NCBI GenBank assembly: GCA_902537325.1
Contig: CACBAT010000003.1
Location: forward strand, 40,140 to 104,139
Length of the DNA: 64,000 bases
Source: an uncultured Alphaproteobacteria bacterium
GTDB lineage: Bacteria > Pseudomonadota > Alphaproteobacteria > HIMB59 > GCA-002718135
Reading direction: 5' to 3'
Notes under the pieces: model-generated
Seen by the model: the letters and a program-made list of their open reading frames with translations, nothing else
What the model was told of the DNA's origin: nothing
The model's database searches: none
Position numbers and translations under genes: made by a program
Part shown: positions 54,492 through 63,816 of the stretch, one piece after another
Layout: each line of letters opens with the position of its first letter
Position numbering within the stretch: the stretch's first letter is position 1

Positions 54492-55682
54492 ATAAGTTTT
54501 AGTTAGTTTTTTACCTTGTTCAACAGCAGGTTGATCAAAAGGATCAACATCTAAATACATACAGGAGGCAATTGTTTCTATTATACTAAACGATAATAAT
54601 TTACCTAAGTTTTGTTCATCTATTTTAGGAATATAGATTTCTCTAAAACTAAAATTATTTAATTTAAAAGTTTCAATGGTTGCGCGCTGTTCAGCTTCCA
54701 TTAGATCTCCCATTGTTTTATCTTTAAAATAGTCAATATCGGTATTTTCAAACATATTATTATTAATTTTTATGCCCTTATTTGAATGATCTGTAGTGAT
54801 AAAGGTGAAATATTTATCTTTTGGTCCATCTAAATACAGTTGTAATTGACTATGCTGATCAGTGGTCCCTACTGAATGACTTGCTGTAATACCTTTATTA
54901 TTTTTTCCAATACTTTCTGCCCAAAGTTGCAGATACCATTTTCCAAAAAAATAAAGTGAATCAGAATATGTCATTAAAACATTATTAGTAAATTTTACAT
55001 TTTCTTTTTGAGTTAAATATCTTCCAAGATCGTACGGTTTGTAATAATCAATATTATTAATTACTTCAGATGCTCCACCAAAAAGTGCATCTATATTTAA
55101 TCCAGAAATGATTGCAGGAACTATACCAACATTGGTAAATATAGAATATCTGCCACCAACATCTTTATGATGCTCTAATAATAAACAATTATTATCTTTT
55201 GCAATTTTAAAAAGTGCTGATTCTTTAAATTCAGTTATGATTAGAGTATTTGAAAAGAATTCTTCAACTTTGTTAGCTTCTATTGCCTTTTGATAGAGAC
55301 ATGAAAATTGAGATAATGTCTCTGGTGTAGTACCCGATTTTGAAATAACCAAGAAACCAGTTAGCTCAAAATTAATATTTTGAAAATTTTTTTCAAAATT
55401 AATAGGATCAACATTATCATAAAATTCTAAGATAATTTTATTATTGGAAATAATATTATTTAATGCTCTAGCTCCTAAATTTGAACCTCCTGTACCAAAT
55501 ACAATTATTTTTTCTTTTTTCTCTTTAAATTGTTTTGAAATTTTTATGGTTTCTTCTAATAAATTTTTATCTGAAACAATATTCAGAGAAGGAAGTTTTT
55601 CTATTAAATTAGTTATACTTTGATCAGTATCTTTATTTTGAGTGATTTTGTCAAAATTTGAATTAAAGTATTTTATTTCCAT
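54483..55682 (-). CDS. pgi: Glucose-6-phosphate isomerase (short form)
   Basis: A 399-residue two-SIS-domain isomerase. Substrate-phosphate loop VISKSGTTPETLSQ, GTGGSNLGARAL, GGRYSIFTNVGIVPA, and the catalytic His region GTTDQHSQLQLYLDGP with C-terminal QPAVEQGKKLTK carrying the active-site Lys. It is about 150 residues shorter than the E. coli type and closer to the compact forms seen in several Alphaproteobacteria and Gram-positives. It follows the lipoprotein gene by 8 bases. Confidence 0.93.
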   Translation of the reverse strand: MEIKYFNSNFDKITQNKDTDQSITNLIEKLPSLNIVSDKNLLEETIKISKQFKEKKEKIIVFGTGGSNLGARALNNIISNNKIILEFYDNVDPINFEKNFQNINFELTGFLVISKSGTTPETLSQFSCLYQKAIEANKVEEFFSNTLIITEFKESALFKIAKDNNCLLLEHHKDVGGRYSIFTNVGIVPAIISGLNIDALFGGASEVINNIDYYKPYDLGRYLTQKENVKFTNNVLMTYSDSLYFFGKWYLQLWAESIGKNNKGITASHSVGTTDQHSQLQLYLDGPKDKYFTFITTDHSNKGIKINNNMFENTDIDYFKDKTMGDLMEAEQRATIETFKLNNFSFREIYIPKIDEQNLGKLLSFSIIETIASCMYLDVDPFDQPAVEQGKKLTKTYLR

Positions 55683-55690
55683 TTATAAAA

Positions 55691-56191
55691 TTAAAAGAAG
55701 AAAAATCTTTTTTTCTTTTTAGGTTCGCTTTCTTCGTCATCTTCATTTTCTTCTTTACTGTTGAAAAAGAAAAATCTTTTCTTCTTTTTTGGCTCTTCTA
55801 TATTTTCACTTTTAACATCTGTATTATCTTGGCTTATTTCATCTTCTGAGTTTCCATCAAGATCCTCCCTGATACTATTATCTACTTGATCTGCTTCAGT
55901 TTCTTTTAAAATATTGTCGATAACAGAATTTTCAGAAGGTGTTTCATCACTTTCTTCATCCAGACCAAAGAGAATTTCCTTTGCAAGCTCAGTATCGGTA
56001 TCATCAATATCTTTTGATTCAATTTGATCAGGTGGTAGTAAATTAAAATTTGGTGGAATTACTAATGGAGGATTTTCAACTACATTATATTCATCTATTA
56101 CTTTTCTTTCTACACCGGCACTACTTCTTATAGTATTACAAGAAGATAGAAAAATTGAGGAAATGATTATTACAAAAATAACTTTTTTCAT
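55691..56191 (-). CDS. DUF3035-like lipoprotein with a repeated basic-Phe tail
   Basis: A 166-residue lipoprotein. Signal peptide with lipobox ending at Cys18 (SSIFLSSC), then VVENPPLVIPPNFNLLPP, the DUF3035 core found downstream of lspA in many Alphaproteobacteria. A long acidic region follows. The C-terminus holds two copies of EPKKKKRFFFF about 24 residues apart, the second forming the exact end. The last gene pair of ileS-lspA-DUF3035 overlaps by 4 bases. Function unknown. Confidence 0.8.
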   Translation of the reverse strand: MKKVIFVIIISSIFLSSCNTIRSSAGVERKVIDEYNVVENPPLVIPPNFNLLPPDQIESKDIDDTDTELAKEILFGLDEESDETPSENSVIDNILKETEADQVDNSIREDLDGNSEDEISQDNTDVKSENIEEPKKKKRFFFFNSKEENEDDEESEPKKKKRFFFF

Positions 56192-56640
56192 TTTACTGTT
56201 TTTGATTTTATAAAAAAACTCATTATTAACATGATAATTCCAATTGTAATATAGATATCTGCTAGATTAAATGCTGGCCAATAAAAATTTTCATAATGTA
56301 GTAAGATAAAATCAACAACATAACTATTTATCAATCTATCAATGATATTTGATAAAGCCCCAATTATAACAAAGAAATAAGCCAGTTTTTCTAGTTGTTT
56401 ATCTGATTTAATAAATAAATAAAAAATTAATATAACAACTATTAAGGCTATAAGTATTAATATCCAATGAGAAACATAACCAGAGAATAAACCAAAAGAA
56501 ACACCAAAGTTCTGAACATAAACTAAATCAAAATATTCATTGATTTGTATTGATTGATTTAAAAATAAATTATTCTGAATAAAAAATTTTGTTAATAAAT
56601 CTAATAAAATCAAAAAAATAAATACTGATGTTTTAATCAC
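56188..56640 (-). CDS. lspA: Lipoprotein signal peptidase
   Basis: A 150-residue, four-helix aspartic protease cleaving prolipoprotein signal peptides. Catalytic Asp pair: IGALSNIIDRLINSYVVDFI and FNLADIYITIGI. It overlaps ileS upstream and the lipoprotein gene downstream by 4 bases each. The ribF-ileS-lspA order is widespread in proteobacteria. Confidence 0.96.
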   Translation of the reverse strand: MIKTSVFIFLILLDLLTKFFIQNNLFLNQSIQINEYFDLVYVQNFGVSFGLFSGYVSHWILILIALIVVILIFYLFIKSDKQLEKLAYFFVIIGALSNIIDRLINSYVVDFILLHYENFYWPAFNLADIYITIGIIMLIMSFFIKSKTVK

Positions 56641-59414
56641 TTAAATATTACAGTATTACACCTGTTACAAACTTCATCATTTATTAACTTTGCCTCATAT
56701 TTCCAACATCTTTGACACTTTTCTCCATTTACCTTTGAAGCCTTTACGATAACATCAGAAATATCTTCAATAGAAAAACCTTTGGATTTTTCGTCAATAA
56801 CATACAAAGAAAATGATGAAGTAATTGTAATTTCATCAAACATTACTTTCTCTAGTTTTTTATAACTTTCCGCAGAAACAAAAATATCTATGTGTGCCTC
56901 AAGACTTGAGCGAATAATTTTTTCTTCTCTAATTTTTTCAATTGCTCCAGTAGCAACTTTTCTAATATTTTTAATTAAACTCCATTTTTCATTTAATTGA
57001 TTATCCTCATATTCATTTTTACATTGTAAAAAATCTTGTAGGTGTATACTTTCTTTATTTCCCATAGCTTTCCAGGCTTCTTCAGAAGTAAAGGAAATAG
57101 ATGGAGCAAACCATCTTACTAAATGATTAAAAATTATATTTAATAGAGTTCTAGTAGATCTTCTTTGAACGGACTCTTTGCTATCACAATATATAGTGTC
57201 TTTTCTAATATCAAAATAAAAAGCTGAAAGATCACTTGAACAAAAGTTTAAAAGTGTTGTAAACATTAAGTGAAAGTTAAATGTTGATACACATTTTTGA
57301 ACAACTTGATCAACTTCCCACAATCGATGTAAAAGATATTTTTCTAACTCTGGAAACTCACTCCCATCAATAGTTTCTTCTTCAGTAAAATCACTTAAAT
57401 TGCCAATTAAAAAACGAAAGGTATTTCTTATTCTTCTATAAGACTCAGCTTGTGATTGGAGGATAGCATTATCAAGCTTCAGATCATCATAATAATCAGA
57501 TGCGACAACCCACAATCTTAAAATATCTACTCCATATTTTTTTAATATATCATCTGGAGAAATAACATTACCTAAAGATTTAGACATTTTACGTCCTCTT
57601 CCATCAACAACAAACCCGTGTGTCAGAACACTTTCATAAGGCGCTTTACCTCTTGTGCCAGAAGACTCTAAAAGTGATGAATGAAACCATCCTCTGTGTT
57701 GATCACTTCCTTCTAAGTACATCGATGCAGGCCATTTCAAATCTTCTCTTTGTTCTAGACAAAAAGCGTGTGTAGAACCACTGTCAAACCATACTTCAAC
57801 TACATCTTTAACCTGTTCATAATCTTCAAGTGAATATTCAGCCCCTAAAAACCTTTGTGGATCTTCAGTAAACCACGTATTGCTTCCTTCTTTTTCATAT
57901 ATGTCAGCTATTCTATTGATAATATTTTCATCTCTTAATGGTTGACCCGTTTTTTTATTTACAAATAATGGTAAAGGTACACCCCACACTCTTTGTCTAG
58001 ATACACACCAATCTGGTCTAGTTTCAATCATTGATCTAAGCCTTGTTTGGCCTTGAGGAGGATAAAAAATAGTTTCATCAATTGATTTAAGAGCAATGTC
58101 TCTTAGGTTATTTTTTTCCATGGAAATGAACCATTGTGGAGTATTTCTATAAATAAGAGGGGCTTTAGACCTCCATGAATGTGGATAGCTATGACGAAGC
58201 GTTCCTTTAAATAATAATTTTGAAAATTCTTCTAACTTATCTGCAATTTTATGATCTACTTTATAAATATGCTCACCTTCAAAACCAACAGCATGTTGAT
58301 TATATTTACCATCATCTTGAACTGTCTGGATTATATCAACATTATTTTCTATCCCTAAAACATAGTCGTCATCTCCATGTCCAGGGGCAATGTGAACCAC
58401 TCCTGTTCCCTGTTCTAAGTTTACAAAATCCCCATGAAATGGTTTTACAATAAAATCATATCCCAATTCTTTAAATGGATGCTCACATTCACAAGAAGAT
58501 AAATTATCTCCTTTAAATTTCTTTATTGTGCTAAATTTTTTAATACCAATTTCTTTAGTTACACTTTCTAAAAGTTCTGAAGCAAATATTAATTTATCAT
58601 TTTTTTTAACTAAACTATCCTCTTCTAATTCCTCAACAACAATAAGAGAATAATCTAACTCTTTACCATAAGCCAAAGCTCTATTGCCTGGAATAGTCCA
58701 AGGCGTTGTTGTCCAAATAACAATATTTGAATCAATTAAATCTTTATCAGTAGAATTTTTAATTAAAAATTTAACATATATAGTGTTAGACGTATGATCT
58801 TCATATTCAACCTCAGCATCAGCTAGAGCTGTCTTTTCAACTACTGACCAGAGAACTGGTTTTGCTCCTTTATACAAACTTTCATCAAGTAAAAATTTTC
58901 CAAGCTCTCGAACAATTTGTGCTTCTGCTTGATTTGACATTGTTAGATATGGATTTTCCCAATCCCCTTCAACGCCAAGTCGTCTAAATTCTTTTTTTTG
59001 TATCTCGATCCATTTTTCTGCAAACTCTCTACACTCATTTCTAAATTGAACGGTTGGAACATCATCCTTGTTCTTTCCTTTTTTTCTATATTCTTCTTCT
59101 ATTTTCCATTCAATTGGTAAGCCGTGACAATCCCATCCAGGAACATAGATAGAGTCTTTACCAGCCATTTGTTGAGTTCGCACAATGACATCTTTTAAAA
59201 TTTTATTAAGAGCTGTCCCCATATGAATATGTCCATTTGCATATGGTGGGCCATCATGAAGAACAAATTTTTCTCTACCTTTAGATTTATCTCTTAGCTT
59301 TTTAAAAATATTTTCTTTATCCCACTCCTCTATTATTGCAGGTTCTTTTGAGGGAAGGTTAGCTCTCATTTCAAAAGATGTTTTGGGAAGAAAAATTGTA
59401 TCTTTATATTCCAT
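56637..59414 (-). CDS. ileS: Isoleucyl-tRNA synthetase
   Basis: A 925-residue class I synthetase. HIGH signature in PPYANGHIHMG, WDCHGLPIEW, the editing (CP1) domain with TTPWTIPGNRALAY, and KMSKS in GRKMSKSLGNV. The C-terminal zinc site is CQRCWKYEAKLINDEVCNRC. It charges tRNA-Ile in the cytoplasm and is of the bacterial type with complete editing domain. It directly follows ribF (1-base overlap). Confidence 0.98.
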   Translation of the reverse strand: MEYKDTIFLPKTSFEMRANLPSKEPAIIEEWDKENIFKKLRDKSKGREKFVLHDGPPYANGHIHMGTALNKILKDVIVRTQQMAGKDSIYVPGWDCHGLPIEWKIEEEYRKKGKNKDDVPTVQFRNECREFAEKWIEIQKKEFRRLGVEGDWENPYLTMSNQAEAQIVRELGKFLLDESLYKGAKPVLWSVVEKTALADAEVEYEDHTSNTIYVKFLIKNSTDKDLIDSNIVIWTTTPWTIPGNRALAYGKELDYSLIVVEELEEDSLVKKNDKLIFASELLESVTKEIGIKKFSTIKKFKGDNLSSCECEHPFKELGYDFIVKPFHGDFVNLEQGTGVVHIAPGHGDDDYVLGIENNVDIIQTVQDDGKYNQHAVGFEGEHIYKVDHKIADKLEEFSKLLFKGTLRHSYPHSWRSKAPLIYRNTPQWFISMEKNNLRDIALKSIDETIFYPPQGQTRLRSMIETRPDWCVSRQRVWGVPLPLFVNKKTGQPLRDENIINRIADIYEKEGSNTWFTEDPQRFLGAEYSLEDYEQVKDVVEVWFDSGSTHAFCLEQREDLKWPASMYLEGSDQHRGWFHSSLLESSGTRGKAPYESVLTHGFVVDGRGRKMSKSLGNVISPDDILKKYGVDILRLWVVASDYYDDLKLDNAILQSQAESYRRIRNTFRFLIGNLSDFTEEETIDGSEFPELEKYLLHRLWEVDQVVQKCVSTFNFHLMFTTLLNFCSSDLSAFYFDIRKDTIYCDSKESVQRRSTRTLLNIIFNHLVRWFAPSISFTSEEAWKAMGNKESIHLQDFLQCKNEYEDNQLNEKWSLIKNIRKVATGAIEKIREEKIIRSSLEAHIDIFVSAESYKKLEKVMFDEITITSSFSLYVIDEKSKGFSIEDISDVIVKASKVNGEKCQRCWKYEAKLINDEVCNRCNTVIFK

Positions 59415-60343
59415 TATAGTAGATGATATTCTTTAGCTGTATTTATATCTTTGTTGATTTGCTTAGTTAATTCTTCAAAATTATTAAATTTTTGTTCAGA
59501 CCTAATAAATGTAAGGAATTCAACAGTCAATTCTTTACCATATATTTCTTCACTAAAATTAAACATATGTGTCTCTAGAAGTAGTTTGCTTCCATCGACT
59601 GTTGGTCTTAAACCAAAATTTGAAACACCTTTGTATTTTTTGCCTTCTAATAGCACTTCAACACAGTAAACACCTCTTTTTGGTAATATTTGTTCATCTG
59701 GTGTCATATTAGCAGTCGGAAAATTGATTTCTCTAGCTCTTTTATCACCTTCAATTATTGTTCCATGCATATGCCAGGGCCTACCTAAAGACTCTGTAAC
59801 ATCTTCCACATAACCTTCTTTTATTTGTGATCGAATTATTGAAGATGAATATTTATCAGATTTGTCAGCAAGCATAATAGGTTCAATTAAATAAATATTA
59901 AAATTATTTTTTTCAGCGTACTTTTCTAATGTTTTAAAATTACCTTTTCTGTCTTTTCCAAACTTAAAGTCAGTACCTATAACTAAGTATTTAATGTTTA
60001 ATTTATCAATTAGAATTTTAGTTACAAAATCATCAGCTGATAATATTGATAGATTGTTATCAAAAGAAAAATCTATGAATATGTCTAGACCTAATCGTTC
60101 AAGAAAATTTATTTTATCATTTTGAGTATAAATATTAAAAGGCTCATTAATTTGATTAAAGTAAATACGAGGATGAGGATTAAAACTCATTATAGAAGAT
60201 AATAAATTATTGTTTGATGCAATCTCCTTAATTTTATTTATTATTTCTTGATGCCCTTTATGTATTCCATCAAAATTACCTATTGCGAGACAAAGGTCTA
60301 ATTTTTCAAAATCTGATGCTGTATCTAATTTATAAATTTTCAT
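59414..60343 (-). CDS. ribF: Bifunctional riboflavin kinase/FAD synthetase
   Basis: A 309-residue enzyme making FMN and FAD. The N-terminal nucleotidyltransferase domain has AIGNFDGIHKGHQEII and FNPHPR; IGTDFKFGKDRKGN and SSSIIRSQIKEG follow. The C-terminal riboflavin kinase domain has GRPWHMHGTIIEGDKRAREINFPTAN-type sequence split around 185-210 and GVYCVEVLLEGKKYKGVSNFG. It leads the ribF-ileS-lspA operon. Confidence 0.96.
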   Translation of the reverse strand: MKIYKLDTASDFEKLDLCLAIGNFDGIHKGHQEIINKIKEIASNNNLLSSIMSFNPHPRIYFNQINEPFNIYTQNDKINFLERLGLDIFIDFSFDNNLSILSADDFVTKILIDKLNIKYLVIGTDFKFGKDRKGNFKTLEKYAEKNNFNIYLIEPIMLADKSDKYSSSIIRSQIKEGYVEDVTESLGRPWHMHGTIIEGDKRAREINFPTANMTPDEQILPKRGVYCVEVLLEGKKYKGVSNFGLRPTVDGSKLLLETHMFNFSEEIYGKELTVEFLTFIRSEQKFNNFEELTKQINKDINTAKEYHLL

Positions 60344-60385
60344 AATATTTATAAATCAATTAGTATAGAAACTTATGGCTAGTAA

Positions 60386-61699
60386 CTACAAATATTTATT
60401 TAAGATATTTTCCAGATATTCTTGTCTTCCTGAACGAGGTTCTGGTTCAATATTATCATCGATTACTTTTTTATTTATATCATCTAATCCAGTATCTTTA
60501 TTATGAATAAACTGACCCAAATTTTTATTCCAGTCTTCATATCTATCTTCAATAAACTTAGGAATAACATTATCATTCATCAGTTTTTCAACAGCAATAA
60601 GTGTTTTTGCACAAACATCCATGCCTCCAATATGAGCATGAAATAAATCTTCAGCATCGATAGATTGTCTTCTTATTTTTGCATCAAAGTTCATGCCTCC
60701 TTGGCCTAAGCCGCCATTCTTAAAAATAAAATAAAAGGACATAATTAAGTCTGCAGGATTATTTGGGAATTGATCCGTATCCCAACCTATTAAAGTATCA
60801 CCTCTATTAATATCAATGCTTCCTAAGGCGCTGTTTGAAGTTGCGTAAGCAATTTCATGTTCAAAATTATGACCAGATAAAGTTGCATGATTAACTTCAA
60901 CATTTAGTTTAATCTCATTTTCTAAACCTGCCTTTCGTAAAAACGCTAAGCAAGTTGCAGAATCAAAGTCATATTGATGTTTAGTTGGTTCATGAGGTTT
61001 TGGTTCCAATAAAATTTGACCTTTAAATCCTATCTTGTGTTTATAATTTACGACTAATTCGAGAAATCTTTGAAGATTAGCTGTTTCCTTAGTCATGTCA
61101 GTATTAAGAATAGTTTCGTATCCTTCTCTTCCACCCCAAAGAACATAGTTTTGACCGCCCAATTTCATCGTTGCATCCATGCAATCTTTTACTTGTGCAG
61201 CTTTATATGCAAAAACTTCTGGGTCTGGATTGGTCGAAGCTCCACTCATATATCTTTTATGAGAAAAAGCATTTGCTGTTCCCCACAGTAATTTCATTCC
61301 TGAGTCATTAATTTTTTGTTCCATTAAATCTATAATATGAAAAAAATTTTTTTGTGTCTCAGCATAATTTGATCCTTCAGGAGAAATATCTCTATCGTGA
61401 AAGCAGAAAAAGGGTGTTTTTATTTTAGTGAAAAAATCAAATGCAGCGTCAAGTTTCATTTCAGCCATTTTCATTTCATCACCTGCTTGCATCCAAGGTC
61501 TATCAAATGTTTGACCACCAAATGGATCAAGGCCAGGCCAAGTAAATGTATGCCAATAACAAGTAGCAAACCTTAAATGCTCTTTCATAGACTTGCCTAA
61601 AACTTTCTTGTTTTCATCATAAAACTTAAAAGCAAATGGATTTGTACTTTCTTCGCCTTCAAATTTAATCTCTGGTATTTTACTAAAATATTCTGTCAT
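60386..61699 (-). CDS. xylA: Xylose isomerase
   Basis: A 437-residue class II xylose isomerase. Conserved metal and substrate residues lie in FFCFHDRDISPEGSN, LWGGREGYETILNTD, LLEPKPHEPTKHQYDFD, VNHATLSGHNFEHE and GWDTDQFPNN. It converts D-xylose to xylulose for XylB (5330-6814). It shares direction with ThuA, a Gfo/Idh protein and an ABC permease, forming a sugar operon. Confidence 0.97.
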   Translation of the reverse strand: MTEYFSKIPEIKFEGEESTNPFAFKFYDENKKVLGKSMKEHLRFATCYWHTFTWPGLDPFGGQTFDRPWMQAGDEMKMAEMKLDAAFDFFTKIKTPFFCFHDRDISPEGSNYAETQKNFFHIIDLMEQKINDSGMKLLWGTANAFSHKRYMSGASTNPDPEVFAYKAAQVKDCMDATMKLGGQNYVLWGGREGYETILNTDMTKETANLQRFLELVVNYKHKIGFKGQILLEPKPHEPTKHQYDFDSATCLAFLRKAGLENEIKLNVEVNHATLSGHNFEHEIAYATSNSALGSIDINRGDTLIGWDTDQFPNNPADLIMSFYFIFKNGGLGQGGMNFDAKIRRQSIDAEDLFHAHIGGMDVCAKTLIAVEKLMNDNVIPKFIEDRYEDWNKNLGQFIHNKDTGLDDINKKVIDDNIEPEPRSGRQEYLENILNKYL

Positions 61700-61722
61700 A
61701 TGATTTCCTATATAATATTACT

Positions 61723-62436
61723 CTATCTTGATGCCCAAAGTAAACCACGTTTATAAATTTTATTCATTTGTGGATGGTTTAATTCATGTGCAAAATGACC
61801 AAGAGAAATATAAAAAATTTTACCTTTCCCAATTCGTCTTTTCCAAGCAACTGGCATTTCTACACCCTTTAACCATTCTGTTGTATAAGCGTCGCCACTT
61901 GATGAACCAGGTTCTTGTTCAAGCTTCCAAACTTCATTACCTTTAAAAGTTGTCGTTGCCAAAACTTCATTTAATGGATCAACATGCATATAATATTGCT
62001 CTGAATGATAATCAAAATCTTCGATGCCTTCCATGATTGGATCATCTTTTTTTGTTATATTTACTTTATAATCATGAATACCATTTGGGTGGCTTACCCA
62101 TTGACCGCCTGTTAAGAATTGCCAATCAATTGATTGTCTAAATGCATCACACATTCCGCCATGATGACCAGCAAGACCACATCCGTTGTGAACAGCTTTA
62201 ATAACATTATTAACAGCAGTTTTTTTTATTTCTCCTCTTGGATCAAAATGAAAGGCCATCGTCACTATAGGAATGAGCAGATCCATTTCATGAACATAGT
62301 CTTCTGCAAATGCAGAAGTTTGATATTCTGCCCTAACCTCATATCCTTCAGGCTCTAACATGCCTTTAATTATTTCAGTACATTTCTCTGGCTCATGTCC
62401 TGGCCAACCTCCATAAACTATTAAAGCTTTTTTCAT
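61723..62436 (-). CDS. ThuA-like (trehalose utilisation domain) protein
   Basis: A 237-residue protein of the ThuA family, a GATase1-like fold seen in sugar-utilisation loci. Landmarks: IVYGGWPGHEPEKC, GCGLAGHHGGMCDAF, EQYYMHVDPLNEVLA and KGKIFYISLGHFAHELNHPQ. Enzymatic role is not established; ThuA with ThuB (a Gfo/Idh protein) acts on trehalose-type disaccharides in rhizobia. Here a Gfo/Idh gene is also adjacent. It has an AAGGA Shine-Dalgarno. Confidence 0.88.
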   Translation of the reverse strand: MKKALIVYGGWPGHEPEKCTEIIKGMLEPEGYEVRAEYQTSAFAEDYVHEMDLLIPIVTMAFHFDPRGEIKKTAVNNVIKAVHNGCGLAGHHGGMCDAFRQSIDWQFLTGGQWVSHPNGIHDYKVNITKKDDPIMEGIEDFDYHSEQYYMHVDPLNEVLATTTFKGNEVWKLEQEPGSSSGDAYTTEWLKGVEMPVAWKRRIGKGKIFYISLGHFAHELNHPQMNKIYKRGLLWASR

Positions 62437-62446
62437 TTTATTCCTT

Positions 62447-63592
62447 TCACTTTAGTAAATTACTAATCTCATCTTCTGAGAAGTAATTTAAATTTTTAAT
62501 AGAACTTCTAAGTTGTATTTTCTTATTTTCTTTTGATGATTTAATGATACTATCTAGTATATCTAAAACATGAAGACTTAATTCTCCACTACATCTATTT
62601 AAACGATTATTTTTTATTGAATCAACTGTTTCGCTCACACCAATACCTCTATAGTTCGCAATACCCGCTGACTCATTTGCTTTTTCAGATTTATTTTTAA
62701 TATTTATTTTACCTAAATTGTTATTCTTGGTATCAAGATTTTCCCAAGGTCCATTTTTTGATTTGCAAACTAGAATATCACCACCAAACATATTTGGATC
62801 AGGAATATTTATTGAACCCTTATCACCATATAACTCAATGTGATTTTTACTATGTTTCCAAATATCAAAAGAAAAAAATGAATCAATTAATGCACCGTTC
62901 TGAAATTCTATTTGTGAAACTAATGTTGTTGGGATTTCAACTTCTATTTCTTGACCTTGTCTATCACCACTACCAATAACTCTTTTTTGATAAACTGTTC
63001 TTGATTGCGTAAAAACATTTTTCGCAGGACCGAGTAAATTTACTAGTGCTGTAAAATAGTATGGTCCCATATCAAGAATTGGACCGCCACCATATTTGTA
63101 ATAAAAATCTGGATTTGGATGCCAAATTTCATGTCCAGCTACACCCATTGAAATACTACCAAGATTTATTTTACCTATTTCATTTTGATCAATAATTTTT
63201 TTTGCTTCCTGTATACCAGCACCAAGAAATGTATCTGGGGCACAGCCCACATGTAGACCTTTTGAATTACCTAAATTTACTAACTCTTCACCATGTTCAA
63301 ATTTTATAGAAAGTGGTTTTTCTGAATAAGAATGTTTTCCAGCTTCAAGAATTGATTTTGAAACTTCAAAATGAACATCTGGTATTGTTAAGTTTATAAT
63401 TAACTCAATTTCTATATTAGATAATATCTGATCTACTGATAATTGTTCTACTCCATATTTTTCTGCATAGTTTTTTGCAGCTTCATTTTTAATATCAGCA
63501 CATGCAACTATTTGAAAATTATTAAAGTACTTCTTGGAGTTACTGAAATAAATATCAGCAATATTACCACACCCAATAATTCCTACTTTCAT
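62447..63592 (-). CDS. Gfo/Idh/MocA-family oxidoreductase (ThuB-like position)
   Basis: A 381-residue dehydrogenase: Rossmann motif VGIIGCGNIADIY, YSEKPLSIKFEHGEEL for the EKP motif, and GGGPILDMGPYYFTALV in the substrate domain. The start at 63592 is preferred over 63616, because the longer frame overlaps the permease and adds residues before the Rossmann motif. It probably oxidises the sugar or disaccharide carried by the upstream ABC transporter. Confidence 0.91.
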   Translation of the reverse strand: MKVGIIGCGNIADIYFSNSKKYFNNFQIVACADIKNEAAKNYAEKYGVEQLSVDQILSNIEIELIINLTIPDVHFEVSKSILEAGKHSYSEKPLSIKFEHGEELVNLGNSKGLHVGCAPDTFLGAGIQEAKKIIDQNEIGKINLGSISMGVAGHEIWHPNPDFYYKYGGGPILDMGPYYFTALVNLLGPAKNVFTQSRTVYQKRVIGSGDRQGQEIEVEIPTTLVSQIEFQNGALIDSFFSFDIWKHSKNHIELYGDKGSINIPDPNMFGGDILVCKSKNGPWENLDTKNNNLGKINIKNKSEKANESAGIANYRGIGVSETVDSIKNNRLNRCSGELSLHVLDILDSIIKSSKENKKIQLRSSIKNLNYFSEDEISNLLK

Positions 63593-63596
63593 AAAA

Positions 63597-63815
63597 CTAT
63601 TCCTTAACTGCTCCACCTGTTAAACCTGCAACAATATATTTTTGTAAAGCAAAAAAGAAAACTACTGCTGGAACTAGGGTTAATGAAACATAAGCTAATA
63701 TTTTACCCCAATCAGTAAAGTACTCACCTCTAAAAACCATTATACCCATCGGCCATGAGTAAAGAGATTCATCATTAATCATTATAAGAGGCAAAAGGTA
63801 ATTATTCCAGCTACC
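63597..63815 (-). pseudogene. C-terminal part of a carbohydrate ABC permease (MalG/UgpE type), broken at the junction
   Basis: About 72 residues, starting at the conserved EAA-loop end GSWNNYLLPLIM and continuing to the C-terminus (YVSLTLVPAVVFFFALQKYIVAGLTGGAVKE) of a MalG-type permease. The frame upstream meets an in-frame stop at 63819-63821 within two codons of the point where homology ends. The remaining two thirds of the gene are absent. It may be a broken gene or an assembly break. Confidence 0.8.
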
Positions 63816-63816
63816 T

